From a virus, in the IMG/VR virus record IMGVR_UViG_3300027899_000016, positions 1-55,373 of that record: a stretch of DNA of 55,373 nt, one strand, 5' to 3'. Shown here one piece after another: positions 40,601 to 49,194 of this stretch (the first letter of the stretch is position 1; every line of letters begins with the position of its first letter). Under the pieces are notes generated by a model. The model was not told where the DNA came from and searched no databases. It saw only the letters and a program-made list of their open reading frames with translations. Position numbers and translations under genes: made by a program.

Positions 40601-41268
40601 TCAGGAAGAGTTTCGTCTTTTTTATTTGGATAAGATACTTGTGGTAATCCTGGAAACATAAATTCAATATTTCCAGCATAATAAGGTTCACTTGCAGCAT
40701 CATAATTAGGATCTTTAACAATGTTCAAGTTTTCTCCTTCTGGTCCATAGACACCCTGCATACCAGGATATCTTTTCATTAACCTCTTTTTGAAACCTTT
40801 TCCAGGATCTCCTCCTTCTTGGTAATTTGCAGCATTAGGGTCAAATACTTTTCTTTTCTTAGACTTAGGTTTTGCAAATAGTGGATTCTCAGTAAATAAT
40901 CTATTAGTTGCTTCTAAACTTCTTGAAAATTTTTTAGATGCTAGACCTTTCTTACTTGGCTTTGGCATCTTAACTAGACTCTTAGGTGTACCACCTTTTT
41001 TCATTTGTGGATACTCATCTACATAGTCTGCTCCAGGAAATACGTAATCTTGTCCTGGATACATCATTTGTGGTTCTCCCATATTAGGGTATGCCATAAC
41101 AAGATATGGTACACCCTGCATTGTAATTTTATCAGATGGAATTCTAGTTATCTCACCTGGGTATGCCCATTGACCTCTTGGATCTTCAATAATATTTTTA
41201 GGTGCAGCAAATCTCTTAGTCTTATTTAACTCTCTAGTAGCTTTGCTTAATACTTTTTTGTTACCCAT
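34693..41268 (-). CDS. 2,191-residue lytic virion protein: lysozyme, two HExxH signatures, C-terminal amidase
   Basis: A modular peptidoglycan-attacking protein. A GH24-type lysozyme domain lies at about residues 365-525, with TIAYGHKLT (Y409-G-H411) and candidate catalytic E382. A zincin-like motif HELSH is at 720-724, with a later EPTEVRAR as possible third ligand. A second zincin-like motif HEFGH is at 1656-1660, with MEPTAFAVELR downstream. The C-terminal 150 residues form an amidase_2 domain: zinc ligands would be H2054 (LHHTG), H2162 (THAMVAPGRK) and D2172 (KPD). Thr/Pro/Lys-rich linker precedes it (about 1880-1950). GG motifs recur near 92, 149, 357, 572, 881, 1846 and 1866. The gene starts in a TAATG overlap with the muzzle gene. 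Inferred role: local cell-wall opening during genome entry; a role in final lysis is also possible. Catalytic activity of the HExxH parts is unproven. Confidence 0.88.
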   Translation of the reverse strand: MGNKKVLSKATRELNKTKRFAAPKNIIEDPRGQWAYPGEITRIPSDKITMQGVPYLVMAYPNMGEPQMMYPGQDYVFPGADYVDEYPQMKKGGTPKSLVKMPKPSKKGLASKKFSRSLEATNRLFTENPLFAKPKSKKRKVFDPNAANYQEGGDPGKGFKKRLMKRYPGMQGVYGPEGENLNIVKDPNYDAASEPYYAGNIEFMFPGLPQVSYPNKKDETLPDYVYVNPSPDKYTSVYNPRGANRGDIFLDMLHGMRDDQNYEPLLQNFDKAVRDARGEDMQYFYEQAVANEGYTDSQEQYNDNYVDSQLRAQLAPGSIGMFSHGRKDYRMERKYDSPEMRAAAKDIRNYIKGKYQEGGMTAPLDLDPKTMKRYLADLKNQENNIKKGYRSGKWYPHPSPEGGLDTIAYGHKLTSRNSPFYQGISDEQAEALLLKDVLQNQALAKKQVDAKFGEGTFDSLPQDRQMLLVDYQYNLGTLAEFPKFVKAVVEGDTKTMIAEHTRYGGKDPLTRRNQWTLNVINNLTQPIPEKPSNGVTIPLANVPDATNVVLPQIEGGPEGAIELELSPEEIEQYQMGGYIVEDVDATNEVARPCPPGYIFDPKAGRCVPEHAYRLNRAAEKDDINVDDALRENRRYYEGYQFMKDWQNSPMYDKMLKAGARSPESYEYMKKMRQQQLDSTPPLQILPQPEDEPNTGGYSMNATGQIVILPAGFRTRGTHSHELSHSSDRPVRGKRSRLIPQRDVDYVNKNKAKTIADSRAYHNYKDEYDPVFKEYPEYKEQVDDNFKEFSSDYVGEPTEVRARLNAIRQLSKEAGLYDPFTQGVSPDLYYKKLKNYQFEKGDKSGFDPMKQLQDTFSDEEIIWLLNNMSKTEDNKPELNVAQEGGSPDPRTNFYTVEGSGGVYRKVNGRWEVDWNRSGKFQPLSKGDVKKRAAVLDKKAKPLYDATYDDLYATQRSAYTAAPKPTPAKKPTAQDKAAQEQFDKNFQVTGKSKMEVVEDKIQKGIDEYVKYHNEKYDEPLTQEEYDDAYQDIYNRAYVDAGVYKPTMSGPTINPYGTTKERKNLVSLDPGKAPKNLTLGDYVDKGWDVVTNPLDYASYALKPKGTVTTPWNMTNYENRLEAAGLEDPVTANNNVNKAIDFASYFIGPGMVAQGLKMIPGTVNSIGRAFENPSWENTGDALFDAGMTALSVAPGFGIAKNLGKPAATLDDLRAIEALRGNTATTPFQSYYLTGNRALGTSEAAVQQAEALRRFTGQQPLELPAGQYEWFNPKNKELYDNLQQELKELKAVSDELSGFGAKEALDKIDKSKVTNEAFKKLIMGDDLKFKMDDFPDTPRIPVRYSGLEQIRPGGNRISLNAVPETPKPGFRLPRGTAQQNALSDLETLRKQTIMGQDEAFLTFNDLQEQKLKDLNTPEGRRRIQEFIDDNNLKGSYDEGNYLQLEDEYKVKLPEIIKNSDANEINSIIERVKNYQNNRGLMGTRAAKNSGLGSWDELTAADLERIVNPNGINDVILKQTISGSLAKTDPRNTEGFTKLTVDDYIKRIEETQYDDMFMQISGEEMRVKNIGKSLKDKVNERNQLRREYDAGNISQADYKKTQRVLNQDVLDLELQLKNAEASLKNATQYLNRSNANADLLENSINLGNPYTSIGNLQPTMYHEFGHITEGSFIPLNSNSAIDRDLIDNIDLLDEAPEYLFQSIDPDKVLSETAPYNLTSQGIKKYKDPDGYFNSSKEYFLEGGNNFGSMEPTAFAVELRPALKRIGLIKNDFDKVTPEMLEKLYEAYMSNPEFKFLDLRIFDIMKPTEKSFKTLSKNLNKIKGIAPYAIPVGLGVGATGLAGQEEMQQDMEYQDGGIIMELSDDEIQQYANGGFVVEELDYKPDAGKAVNKKTTTSNVGYTPRTTSKPKVTVAPSINLNTEGLSYKPSASLKTQSTTPRPTTSPKPQETLKPKPKPVPEVSVDSMSTILNKYDVSNSSPIMTVDSFQTIINKQEQDRIAKAQKLRKQIEASQRKIEIESTPSYKYPEVMVEGMPNIRTTKSQSFIQGSPLKNEVKKVVLHHTGSTDEKNNNKYVYNHFMNPSSETSAHIVIEEDGQRTIYASPDQVTFHAGKSSWDGRSNVNDFGIGVEFQGDTNVKPLTSAQIKSFVEYFDQLARKYNVSTEDIITHAMVAPGRKPDITDSEYRRILKYLKSRGYK

Positions 41269-44200
41269 TATCTGAGAGATATTTGATTTTTACTATTTAC
41301 AATTTTTAAGATCATGTTAGTATCTGAACTGTCTTCTCTAATTAAAGTTAAGTAATTTAAGTAATGTCTAAACTTCTTTCTTTGTAGTTCAGGTTTGTTG
41401 TAGTCTAAGTTTGTTGGATTAAGAGTTCTCTTATAACCATTTGATTCAGTAAACCAGATGTTTCTATCTGCATAGTTACCCTGTAATACTGTTGTACCTG
41501 GAACCACTGGTCCTGTTGGTGGATAGTCTGATCCAATTGGAAACTCTGATCTATCTCTAGTAATATCCCAGAACTGGTTAAATCTATACTTGTTCTCTTC
41601 TTTACTAAATAAGATATCAAAAGAAGATAAGTTAGATTGATTTACCTTAGGATAAGTCTCACTTAGAGTTACATTGTTCTTAGGAAAAATATTAAGATTT
41701 AAGTATCCTGATACTTGTTCAGAATTGTATACTACAGCTTTATCAAAGTTATAATCTAAGACATGGAACTGATCAATACAGTTTTGTGGTCTTCTTCTAT
41801 AACACTCTAATATGTATTCAATAGATTTAACAGTGGTAACTGTTTGACCAGTAATAATTGGCATCTCTATTTCAAACGGATACTGATCACCATAGAAGTT
41901 ACAGAAACTTGTACAACCTTCATTATGTTTCCAGATACCGTTCTTCTTAGTAGTTAAGAATACATCTTTGGTACCCATGTTTAGATCAGGATGCCAGTCA
42001 TGGAAAGAAATCCAGAATTCATTCTTAGGGTCATAACTTATTGTCCAGGATGCATCTTCAAATAGTAACGGATTACCAAGTTGATATATACCAGGTTGTA
42101 TAGTACCATTAGCATTCTGTATTTGGAAATAGTCTCCCTGACCTTTCTTAGGTCCTGATGTAATTAGAGGCACATATATAATTGTACCTGTAAAGTTTGG
42201 AGACTTCCATTTTTCTAATAGTTGGTAATCTCTTTTAGAAAAATACAAGATACTGTTTTCATTATCATATATAGACTGACAACCAATACCAGATACAGGA
42301 TTATCCTGATATGGGTAATCTGGGAAGTCATCCGTTAACTTATAAGGTAAGAAATTATTAAACCACCATTTAAGACCAATCTGAGAGATCTCTTTTAGAT
42401 TGCTTCCTAGTGAGAATATCTTAGCTTGGTTCTGTGAGATGTAATAAATACCAGCTGGAGTAGAGATTACAGATAGCCTGTTCTGTGATGAACCATATTC
42501 ATAAGACTGATCTGCATTAATCACAGACTGTCCCGGTTGACTAAATAGACCACCATCTCCAATAGTAATCTTAGTACCAAGATCTGTTTGTAGAGTATCT
42601 ACACCTTGATACATCAATGGACTATTGTTCTTAAATGTAATTACAATACCATTTTTATTAATAGCCTTAACACCTGAAATCTGTGACTGGAATTCTTTGT
42701 AATTATTTACTAAGAATACAAACCAACTATCTTTAATTGCCTCCTGTTGTTGTGGAAGAGAATAGATAATTCTATCAGGAAAATAAGTATAACACAGTTT
42801 GGCAATATTTGGATTATAGTATCTGCTCTGTAAGTTACCAGCTGAGAAGTACTGACTAAATGCTTTAGTAATACTCAATGAATAGTCATACCTATATTCA
42901 TTACCTCTAGTAATAATTTGTGGGTCCATATTAAACATACTGATGAGATCAGTGTATCCATATGGGTCATAATATTTTTCTGCTTCAGTAATACCTTGAA
43001 TTCTAAAATCTACAAGTACTTCTGATTCTACAAAGAAATCTCTTACTGAAGAAACAGCTAAGTAGAAGTAACAATCTTTTGGTCTAAAAATACCAGGATA
43101 GTTTCCAGCTGTATTGTCTCTATAATCAAAGCCCTTGAAGTCCATTGAGTAGAACTGAGTAGGTTTCCAACCAGTTCCCGGGGGAGTACCACCATTAAAG
43201 AACTGAGTAAGTATATTTGAAAAATCAGATACGTCATACTTAGTTGAGTTAACCCAGAACTTAGGTTCCGGTATCATCTGTCTTAGTAGATAGTTAAATT
43301 CAAAACCATCTGGTTGACCATATAACCAGTCATAGAAAAAGAACATTGAGTTCTTCTCAGTGTATCTGTTTACAAAAGTATCTCCGCCAAAGAATATTGG
43401 TGTAAGAGTAATTTTATTTATAGTGTATTGAATACCTGTTGAACACGTGTACTGCTCTGGCCACATATGATTTGCATAATAACTATCATCTAGTTTTTGC
43501 TCACATGGGGTTATTGCAATTTGTTTTACAGATTCAAGTTGACCATACTGGTTTCTTTTTCTAACTTTAATAGCACCATAGTGACTTGCAATTGGAAGAG
43601 AGAATGGTGTTGAAATACTTCTATCATCAAAAGATGGTCCAGAAATATTACCCCAGGCATTACCTTGACCAGAAGCATTATTCTCAAAGTATGACATTGT
43701 CACAAGTGACTGGTCATAGTATTTGTTAGAACTATTTAAAATAAACTTAGGACCTAGATCTACACCGTTAGGATATGCTGGTTGAAAGTATGGACCACTA
43801 AGAGTTCTTAAAACAACTGAGTCAGATCTTTTAAGATTGTTAATAGAGTATCTATTATTTACAACAGCAGGCCACTGAGATTGATAATATGGAACTTCTT
43901 GTATATTACCTCTAATATAAAAAGCATCATCTATTTTTAATCTAGTAACGTATGGTTGATTTGATCTCTGAATAAAACTAGGTGGTAAGAAACTATCATA
44001 CAATCCATGTGATATCATTTGGAGTGCATACTGATCAAAAGGTAGAAATGCATAAATTACACCAAGTGTTGCATCAGCACCTTCTGAGAAGTAATAGAAG
44101 AATTTATTTAGAGCACCAAGAACATTACTTACAGCACCAAAAAAGGATACGTTACCAGAAGATTCTAAGTATGTTGCTGCAGATAATTCTACATCAATAT

Positions 44201-46862
44201 CAGGAGCTGTAAATGTTCCTCCCATTTTAAATCCAACGTCATAGTTGAAACCTTCAAATATTTGATCAAGTGTATTAGTTCCACCAAATACATTAGTAAT
44301 AATACTACCCTGATTAAAATATGTTTTTAATTTTTGAAAATATGATCCTGGTATTGCCACACCTGTTGGATTACCTACATCTAAGTTCTTAATTTGAGTT
44401 TGTGCAATTTGATTAGGAGCTTCATAGAAGGGGTCCGTAGGATTAGTTAGAGTAACCCCAGGTCCAGAACTTATTAGATTTAAAACAGGTTGTGTAGTAA
44501 AACTAGCACCAGGTTGTCTCATTACTTTTTTACCTGTAAGTGAAACAAGTGCTTCTGCAAAACCTATTAGTAGTGCTAGGCCCATAGCAGCATCACTTAT
44601 CAACTTAAACTTAGGATGCTCATCCGGATATTTAAATGATTGAAATGAATAGCCACTAAGTGCACCATATAGTTTTAGTTCAGTTCCTTCTAAGAAAGGA
44701 GTTCTAAACATTGTATCTGGAGAGTGAAAAGTATTTATTTCAATAGGTACAGTTTGACTATAACCCTGGTCTAATTTAATATATGGATCATTAAACCGAT
44801 AGTTTGCTTCTGAAGAGTTACCTGTATTCATTGGTGTTTGAATACAGTTAAAAGGATAGTTAGGATATAGTCCAGTTCTATTTCTAGCAACATCTCCTTT
44901 GATCTTATAGGTTCTCATGTTATTGAGCATACCCTTTGCCACAATTGATCTGTTACCTTCTCTTGAACCTCTTAAGATTTCATAACCTACAATACCTGGA
45001 ATATCATTACCATCATTATCTTTTGGTAATGCTATGTTCTCAAATACTACTCCCATTAATCTGATATTCAGATTGTTAGAGTCTCCTGGTACAGAAGCTG
45101 TACTTGGTCTATAGTGTAAAGTATTAGCACTTAAATGATTATCTGGAAACTTATGGTGTCTAATATTGAGACCACAAAGATCATTAATGTAAATAGTATT
45201 TCCTTGTGGATCTATATAACTAGCATGTCCATCTGAACCAGTCCAACAGTGCTCAGTAGAATTCCATATCTCTGGTTGTCTATCTGGATATATCTCAGAT
45301 GACTCCCAGTAACCCATTTCTCCAGAGGCAATTACAGTGCCACCATCATTTGTAGTTGTACCAAGAATAGATGCAACACCATTGGTATTAGCAGTATTAT
45401 ACATCTCAAATAGTTGATCACTATTTGTTAAAGTATTTACATCATTAATAGTATTTGTTCTCTCATTACCTGATACTGTAGTATTTGTTCCTGTAAGAAT
45501 ATAACTATAATCTTGAGGAGGTCTTCCTGGAATGTGATAAGATGCAGACTTGTCTCCAGTATTATATACCCAACGAATAAAGAATGCATATACTTCATCT
45601 CTTAAGTAACTACCTTTATTACCACCCTTTACATAATAGTCTGCAGGATATTCTACAGATACCCATTTAGTTCTAATTATGTTTGCTAGTGGTTGGTAGT
45701 TAAAATCAAATCTTGTTCTTGGACCAACTCTAAGTAAGTAACTATTTACATCTGTAATCTGATCTGATGTTTCATAGATTGGATTGGTAATTGGAAGAAA
45801 TTCTAGTGGGACAGTTATTAAGTCATCTTTTATTTGATCTAACTCAATAACATTAGTCTTTGTAGAGTATGTACCAATTTGTTTTGCAACAGTACCCTGA
45901 TTAATATTCTGTACAACTACTAGTACAAACTCATCAAAGTTTTCTTGATCTGCTTCTACATTAATTGTAATAGCTCCTTGTAGATCATCAGGAAAATAAA
46001 TTGGTTGGGTATTACTTGGAGAAAAATAATCTGTAACTCTCTGACCCTTTATTAAATAAGCAATAACAGCAAAGTACGTTCCATTTCTAAGTGTCCCACC
46101 AGACTCACCTCTTTGAATAGAAAGACATGGTGTTTGTACAAGTCTTGCAAGTCTAATACGATCACAATCTAATTCATTAGTATCATCACAGGTTGTACAG
46201 TTTACATTAGTGGAACAGTCTTGCACCCATGCTACACCAGGCCATAGTGTTAGATCACCTGTAGAGTTTACATACTGGTTTACTGATGTATTATAAACAG
46301 CTGGAGTAGGGTTAGTAATAGTATTAAGTAGCCACTGATAGTCATTAGATGGCCAAGTTTGTGGATCTCCTACATTTAAAAATCTATCTGGATTTAAACC
46401 ATCAGCCCAATATACTTGCCATGAGCAGTCTTCTTTTTCTCTAGATGATCCTGATATAAGAAATCTCTTATCAAAACCTAAGCATTCATCTTGAACAATA
46501 GGTCTGTAAATACATCTCTCTTCTTCTAGTAAACCAATCTCTGACATAACAGGCTTACCATTTAAAGCATGACCTGCAGAATAGATGATCCACTTATCTG
46601 AGTAGAGATGAATTGCTCCTATTATATAAACATCTGTTACTCCATTTGCACCAGTTGTAGGCATAGTAACTCCGGCTACAGCACATAGCACATTAGATGC
46701 TTCATTTGATAAAGTACCTAAATTACCTTCTGATGTATTGTTAGTTGCATTACGGGCATGTATCCACATACCTTCTGATACAAATGAAGGATCTGAATCT
46801 TTATTAAGACCCTTTACAAATGTGTGCGTAACACTCTGAGATGTATCCTGAAGTTTTGCCAT
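41268..46862 (-). CDS. 1,864-residue tail muzzle / stabilisation protein (crAss-type, P22 gp10-like)
   Basis: Probable muzzle (stabilisation) protein, the large subunit closing the short tail in crAss-like phages. The N-terminus has a hallmark pattern, FVKGLNKDSDPSF, followed by EGMWIHARNAT and GxLxxEASN, like the opening blade of P22 gp10-type proteins. Other recognisable blocks are LRDEVYAFFIRWVYNTG with SYHIPGRPP, WISFHDWHPDL, IWKHNEG and FCNFYG, and a C-terminal RKKFRHYLN segment. The protein is beta-rich and Cys-containing, without a signal peptide. It starts inside the stop of the probable ring gene (TAATG) and the lytic protein starts inside its own stop, so three genes are tightly coupled. 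In crAss001 the muzzle gene likewise adjoins a ring-protein gene and precedes cargo genes. Confidence 0.8.
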   Translation of the reverse strand: MAKLQDTSQSVTHTFVKGLNKDSDPSFVSEGMWIHARNATNNTSEGNLGTLSNEASNVLCAVAGVTMPTTGANGVTDVYIIGAIHLYSDKWIIYSAGHALNGKPVMSEIGLLEEERCIYRPIVQDECLGFDKRFLISGSSREKEDCSWQVYWADGLNPDRFLNVGDPQTWPSNDYQWLLNTITNPTPAVYNTSVNQYVNSTGDLTLWPGVAWVQDCSTNVNCTTCDDTNELDCDRIRLARLVQTPCLSIQRGESGGTLRNGTYFAVIAYLIKGQRVTDYFSPSNTQPIYFPDDLQGAITINVEADQENFDEFVLVVVQNINQGTVAKQIGTYSTKTNVIELDQIKDDLITVPLEFLPITNPIYETSDQITDVNSYLLRVGPRTRFDFNYQPLANIIRTKWVSVEYPADYYVKGGNKGSYLRDEVYAFFIRWVYNTGDKSASYHIPGRPPQDYSYILTGTNTTVSGNERTNTINDVNTLTNSDQLFEMYNTANTNGVASILGTTTNDGGTVIASGEMGYWESSEIYPDRQPEIWNSTEHCWTGSDGHASYIDPQGNTIYINDLCGLNIRHHKFPDNHLSANTLHYRPSTASVPGDSNNLNIRLMGVVFENIALPKDNDGNDIPGIVGYEILRGSREGNRSIVAKGMLNNMRTYKIKGDVARNRTGLYPNYPFNCIQTPMNTGNSSEANYRFNDPYIKLDQGYSQTVPIEINTFHSPDTMFRTPFLEGTELKLYGALSGYSFQSFKYPDEHPKFKLISDAAMGLALLIGFAEALVSLTGKKVMRQPGASFTTQPVLNLISSGPGVTLTNPTDPFYEAPNQIAQTQIKNLDVGNPTGVAIPGSYFQKLKTYFNQGSIITNVFGGTNTLDQIFEGFNYDVGFKMGGTFTAPDIDVELSAATYLESSGNVSFFGAVSNVLGALNKFFYYFSEGADATLGVIYAFLPFDQYALQMISHGLYDSFLPPSFIQRSNQPYVTRLKIDDAFYIRGNIQEVPYYQSQWPAVVNNRYSINNLKRSDSVVLRTLSGPYFQPAYPNGVDLGPKFILNSSNKYYDQSLVTMSYFENNASGQGNAWGNISGPSFDDRSISTPFSLPIASHYGAIKVRKRNQYGQLESVKQIAITPCEQKLDDSYYANHMWPEQYTCSTGIQYTINKITLTPIFFGGDTFVNRYTEKNSMFFFYDWLYGQPDGFEFNYLLRQMIPEPKFWVNSTKYDVSDFSNILTQFFNGGTPPGTGWKPTQFYSMDFKGFDYRDNTAGNYPGIFRPKDCYFYLAVSSVRDFFVESEVLVDFRIQGITEAEKYYDPYGYTDLISMFNMDPQIITRGNEYRYDYSLSITKAFSQYFSAGNLQSRYYNPNIAKLCYTYFPDRIIYSLPQQQEAIKDSWFVFLVNNYKEFQSQISGVKAINKNGIVITFKNNSPLMYQGVDTLQTDLGTKITIGDGGLFSQPGQSVINADQSYEYGSSQNRLSVISTPAGIYYISQNQAKIFSLGSNLKEISQIGLKWWFNNFLPYKLTDDFPDYPYQDNPVSGIGCQSIYDNENSILYFSKRDYQLLEKWKSPNFTGTIIYVPLITSGPKKGQGDYFQIQNANGTIQPGIYQLGNPLLFEDASWTISYDPKNEFWISFHDWHPDLNMGTKDVFLTTKKNGIWKHNEGCTSFCNFYGDQYPFEIEMPIITGQTVTTVKSIEYILECYRRRPQNCIDQFHVLDYNFDKAVVYNSEQVSGYLNLNIFPKNNVTLSETYPKVNQSNLSSFDILFSKEENKYRFNQFWDITRDRSEFPIGSDYPPTGPVVPGTTVLQGNYADRNIWFTESNGYKRTLNPTNLDYNKPELQRKKFRHYLNYLTLIREDSSDTNMILKIVNSKNQISLR

Positions 46863-47941
46863 TACATGTATCTTCTATTGTAACCATTGGTACCATTGTA
46901 ACCATTATTTCTATAGTATCTATTATCTGGAGAATAACTCTCAAACATATAATAATATTTACCGTACATAGCTTTTCTATTAGCCCACCACATATCAGCC
47001 ATCTCTCTAAAGTTTGGAGTATTGACAAGACTTAATGCAGCATTTCTAGCTACTCTTACTCTCTGTTCAATAAGCTGCATTCTTTGTGCTACATCCTCTC
47101 CATTCAAATAAAGGTTTTCCATGATTCTTGCTTTTAATGCATACTCATAGTATTCATTAAGTAGATCATGATCTGGAACTAATAGGTTACCATTCTCATC
47201 CTCCATTTGACCTTGGTAGTTTAAATATACTTTACCAGTATCAAAGGTTGTGAATAAGAACCCATCTTTGATCCAACCTTCATTTGGGGTGTTCCAATAA
47301 AGATTTGGACAGTCACATTCTATATTCTGACTAGTCTTCATTCTTAATGGAAAGAGTTGTGTATAAACTCTTGTAGATCCTGGATTACTAATTACTTGAA
47401 CAAGTTCATACTTATCTCCTTTACAGTTCATAAAAACCCTTGGTCTTGTACAAACATCTCCATAAGGAGCTAAAGGATCATACTCAGTTGGAATAGGATT
47501 GGGAGCACATGTAGCAGGACATGTATTGTCTGGACATGCTGCAGTATGGTTACATGGATTTGCATTACATGTAGCACAGTTTACTGTAATTGGTGCACAT
47601 ACATCTACGGTAGCTGGAGTCTCTACATATGGTACTTCTTGGATATTAGTACCACCCACCCATCCATTATAACCCACGTGTTCAGTAAAGTGACCACAGA
47701 TAAATGCAAAGTTGAATGTGTAGAAATCATCTGGTAGTTTTACTTTACCATGACAAACATCAAGAATTACTTCTCTTTGTTGATTGATTCTTAAACCAAG
47801 ATCATAGTTTAATTTCTTTACCAGTTTAATTAACTGCTGTGGCTCTATCATATTTTCTAGAGCAAATGTATTTAAGTCAACTGTTACATCTTCTAACAAT
47901 TGATTAAATGTTCTGTACCGGAGTGTGTAATTAAAGTCCAT
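46862..47941 (-). CDS. Probable tail ring protein, 359 residues, with Cys-rich insert
   Basis: Conserved-looking N-terminus with YRTFNQLLEDV, LIKLVKKLNYDLGLRI and LPDDFYTF, a pattern I associate with the ring/adaptor protein encoded next to the muzzle in crAss-like phages. Residues about 110-148 are an insert with about nine Cys and many Pro/Asn. The C-terminal third is helical with Arg- and Tyr-rich sequence, ending in an Asn/Tyr/Gly-rich tail. It lies between the 220-residue protein and the muzzle with 1-base TAATG overlaps on both sides. By synteny I infer a ring-1-like component of the tail barrel, but which ring it represents cannot be settled by eye. Confidence 0.65.
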   Translation of the reverse strand: MDFNYTLRYRTFNQLLEDVTVDLNTFALENMIEPQQLIKLVKKLNYDLGLRINQQREVILDVCHGKVKLPDDFYTFNFAFICGHFTEHVGYNGWVGGTNIQEVPYVETPATVDVCAPITVNCATCNANPCNHTAACPDNTCPATCAPNPIPTEYDPLAPYGDVCTRPRVFMNCKGDKYELVQVISNPGSTRVYTQLFPLRMKTSQNIECDCPNLYWNTPNEGWIKDGFLFTTFDTGKVYLNYQGQMEDENGNLLVPDHDLLNEYYEYALKARIMENLYLNGEDVAQRMQLIEQRVRVARNAALSLVNTPNFREMADMWWANRKAMYGKYYYMFESYSPDNRYYRNNGYNGTNGYNRRYM

Positions 47942-48603
47942 TATCTAAGAGTGTTTTGGCTATCATCTATATTATCTGAAGGAGCCTGTAATGATATGGT
48001 TAATTCTTTAACAGTATACTGTTCAATTTCAGAGAACAGATATTCTGGAAATGGTAATGGTTGATCTTGTCTTATAAGACAATCATCTGTAGTACATGTG
48101 TCTGCTTGACCTTCAAAGATTGCTTCTATTCTAACAGCATCCCAATCTACATTAGGAAAGTATACATAACCATTTAAGTACCAAAAATAAATACTTCTAT
48201 TGTACTTAAAGGTTGTAGTTTTAGTCATAGAAACCCAAGTACCAGGATCTGTACGGAATAACTCTATTGTACCATCTATTGAAGATACAGTACGTATAAT
48301 TGGACCAAATACACCATTTAAAATAGTTGGTAGTTTTTCTTTTGATCTTTTAAAATAACAACCTGAGTAAACACCAATACATCCAGCTTCCACCTTGTCT
48401 ACATCAATGAGTTCAACATAAGGCAGTACTTGGAAGATAGAACTAATTTTCATCAGCCTGAACTGATTGTCTTCTCTCTTAAGCAATGTTTGCCCATACT
48501 TAGTCAGTAGAAAGTATATGTTTCTATCAGTTAAGAAAGCATCTTCCTTTACTGCTTTGAGTGTATTTCTAACTCTTGAGATTGCTTCTCCAATTGTGGT
48601 CAT
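47941..48603 (-). CDS. Probable tail ring/connector protein, 220 residues
   Basis: The N-terminus (MTTIGEAISRVRNTLK, then KEDAFLTDRNIYFLL) and the blocks LPYVELIDVDKVEA, GPIIRTVSSIDG and ELFRT form a pattern I recognise from the conserved tail gene cluster of crAss-like phages. The protein is mixed helix and strand, without membrane segments. A small Cys pair region (CTTDDC) is near residues 170-175. It overlaps the 193-residue gene by 4 bases (ATGA) and the 359-residue gene by 1 base (TAATG), forming one coupled tail operon. Function is inferred from family pattern and position; a specific ring assignment is not possible here. Confidence 0.65.
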   Translation of the reverse strand: MTTIGEAISRVRNTLKAVKEDAFLTDRNIYFLLTKYGQTLLKREDNQFRLMKISSIFQVLPYVELIDVDKVEAGCIGVYSGCYFKRSKEKLPTILNGVFGPIIRTVSSIDGTIELFRTDPGTWVSMTKTTTFKYNRSIYFWYLNGYVYFPNVDWDAVRIEAIFEGQADTCTTDDCLIRQDQPLPFPEYLFSEIEQYTVKELTISLQAPSDNIDDSQNTLR

Positions 48604-49181
48604 AGATCAAATTCATTATAGTCTTTTAAACCATCTTGTTGCTGCTTTAAAAGAACACTTTTATAATACTGTTTTCTATTCTCTAGTCTTAGTTTTTTTG
48701 TAGGATCAACTACAATATAAGTATTCCAGTTTTCAGGATAGGATTTAGCAACAGATCTTTTAAAGTCTCTATTGGCCACAAACTTCCACAACTCTCTATT
48801 CTTCATCTTGTGTTTAATTGCAAAACTGGTAAAGAATATCTTAGCTAGTTTACCATCTGTTTCCCAATTCTTGTTTGTAACTTTTACACCATATTTCTTG
48901 GACTTGGCATAATCAATATTTTCTTTCCTACTATTGTCACACGAACCAATAAAAAGCCAACCTACAGAGTTTGGTAATTGCATACCATCTCTTGTATCTA
49001 TTACTTTTGTCCAAACACTTTTATTAAAAGATCTAATAATCTTTCTTAGTGTGTCATTATCCACATCCTTGTATCTGGGATACTTTTTTCTAAAACTATC
49101 AAAGAACTCTTTGTTCAACATAGTATGGACTTTAGGTCTGTATCTTGGGCCTGTCAAATCCGGGCTCTTAAATTCCTTCAT
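48600..49181 (-). CDS. Conserved crAss-type structural-cluster protein, 193 residues
   Basis: Basic protein starting MKEFKSPDLTGPRYRPK. Recognisable blocks are RKKYPRYK, IDTRDGMQLPNSVGWLFIG, DGKLAKIFFTSF and WKFVANRDFKRSVAKSYPENW. The pattern is one I associate with a conserved small gene just before the tail-ring genes in crAss-like phages; its function is not known to me. It is the first gene after a terminator and has a 40-base AT-rich leader with a TATATTTG box upstream, so it may begin a new transcript for the tail genes. It ends with TGA in a 4-base overlap with the next gene. Confidence 0.7.
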   Translation of the reverse strand: MKEFKSPDLTGPRYRPKVHTMLNKEFFDSFRKKYPRYKDVDNDTLRKIIRSFNKSVWTKVIDTRDGMQLPNSVGWLFIGSCDNSRKENIDYAKSKKYGVKVTNKNWETDGKLAKIFFTSFAIKHKMKNRELWKFVANRDFKRSVAKSYPENWNTYIVVDPTKKLRLENRKQYYKSVLLKQQQDGLKDYNEFDL

Positions 49182-49194
49182 ACCATATAGATTA

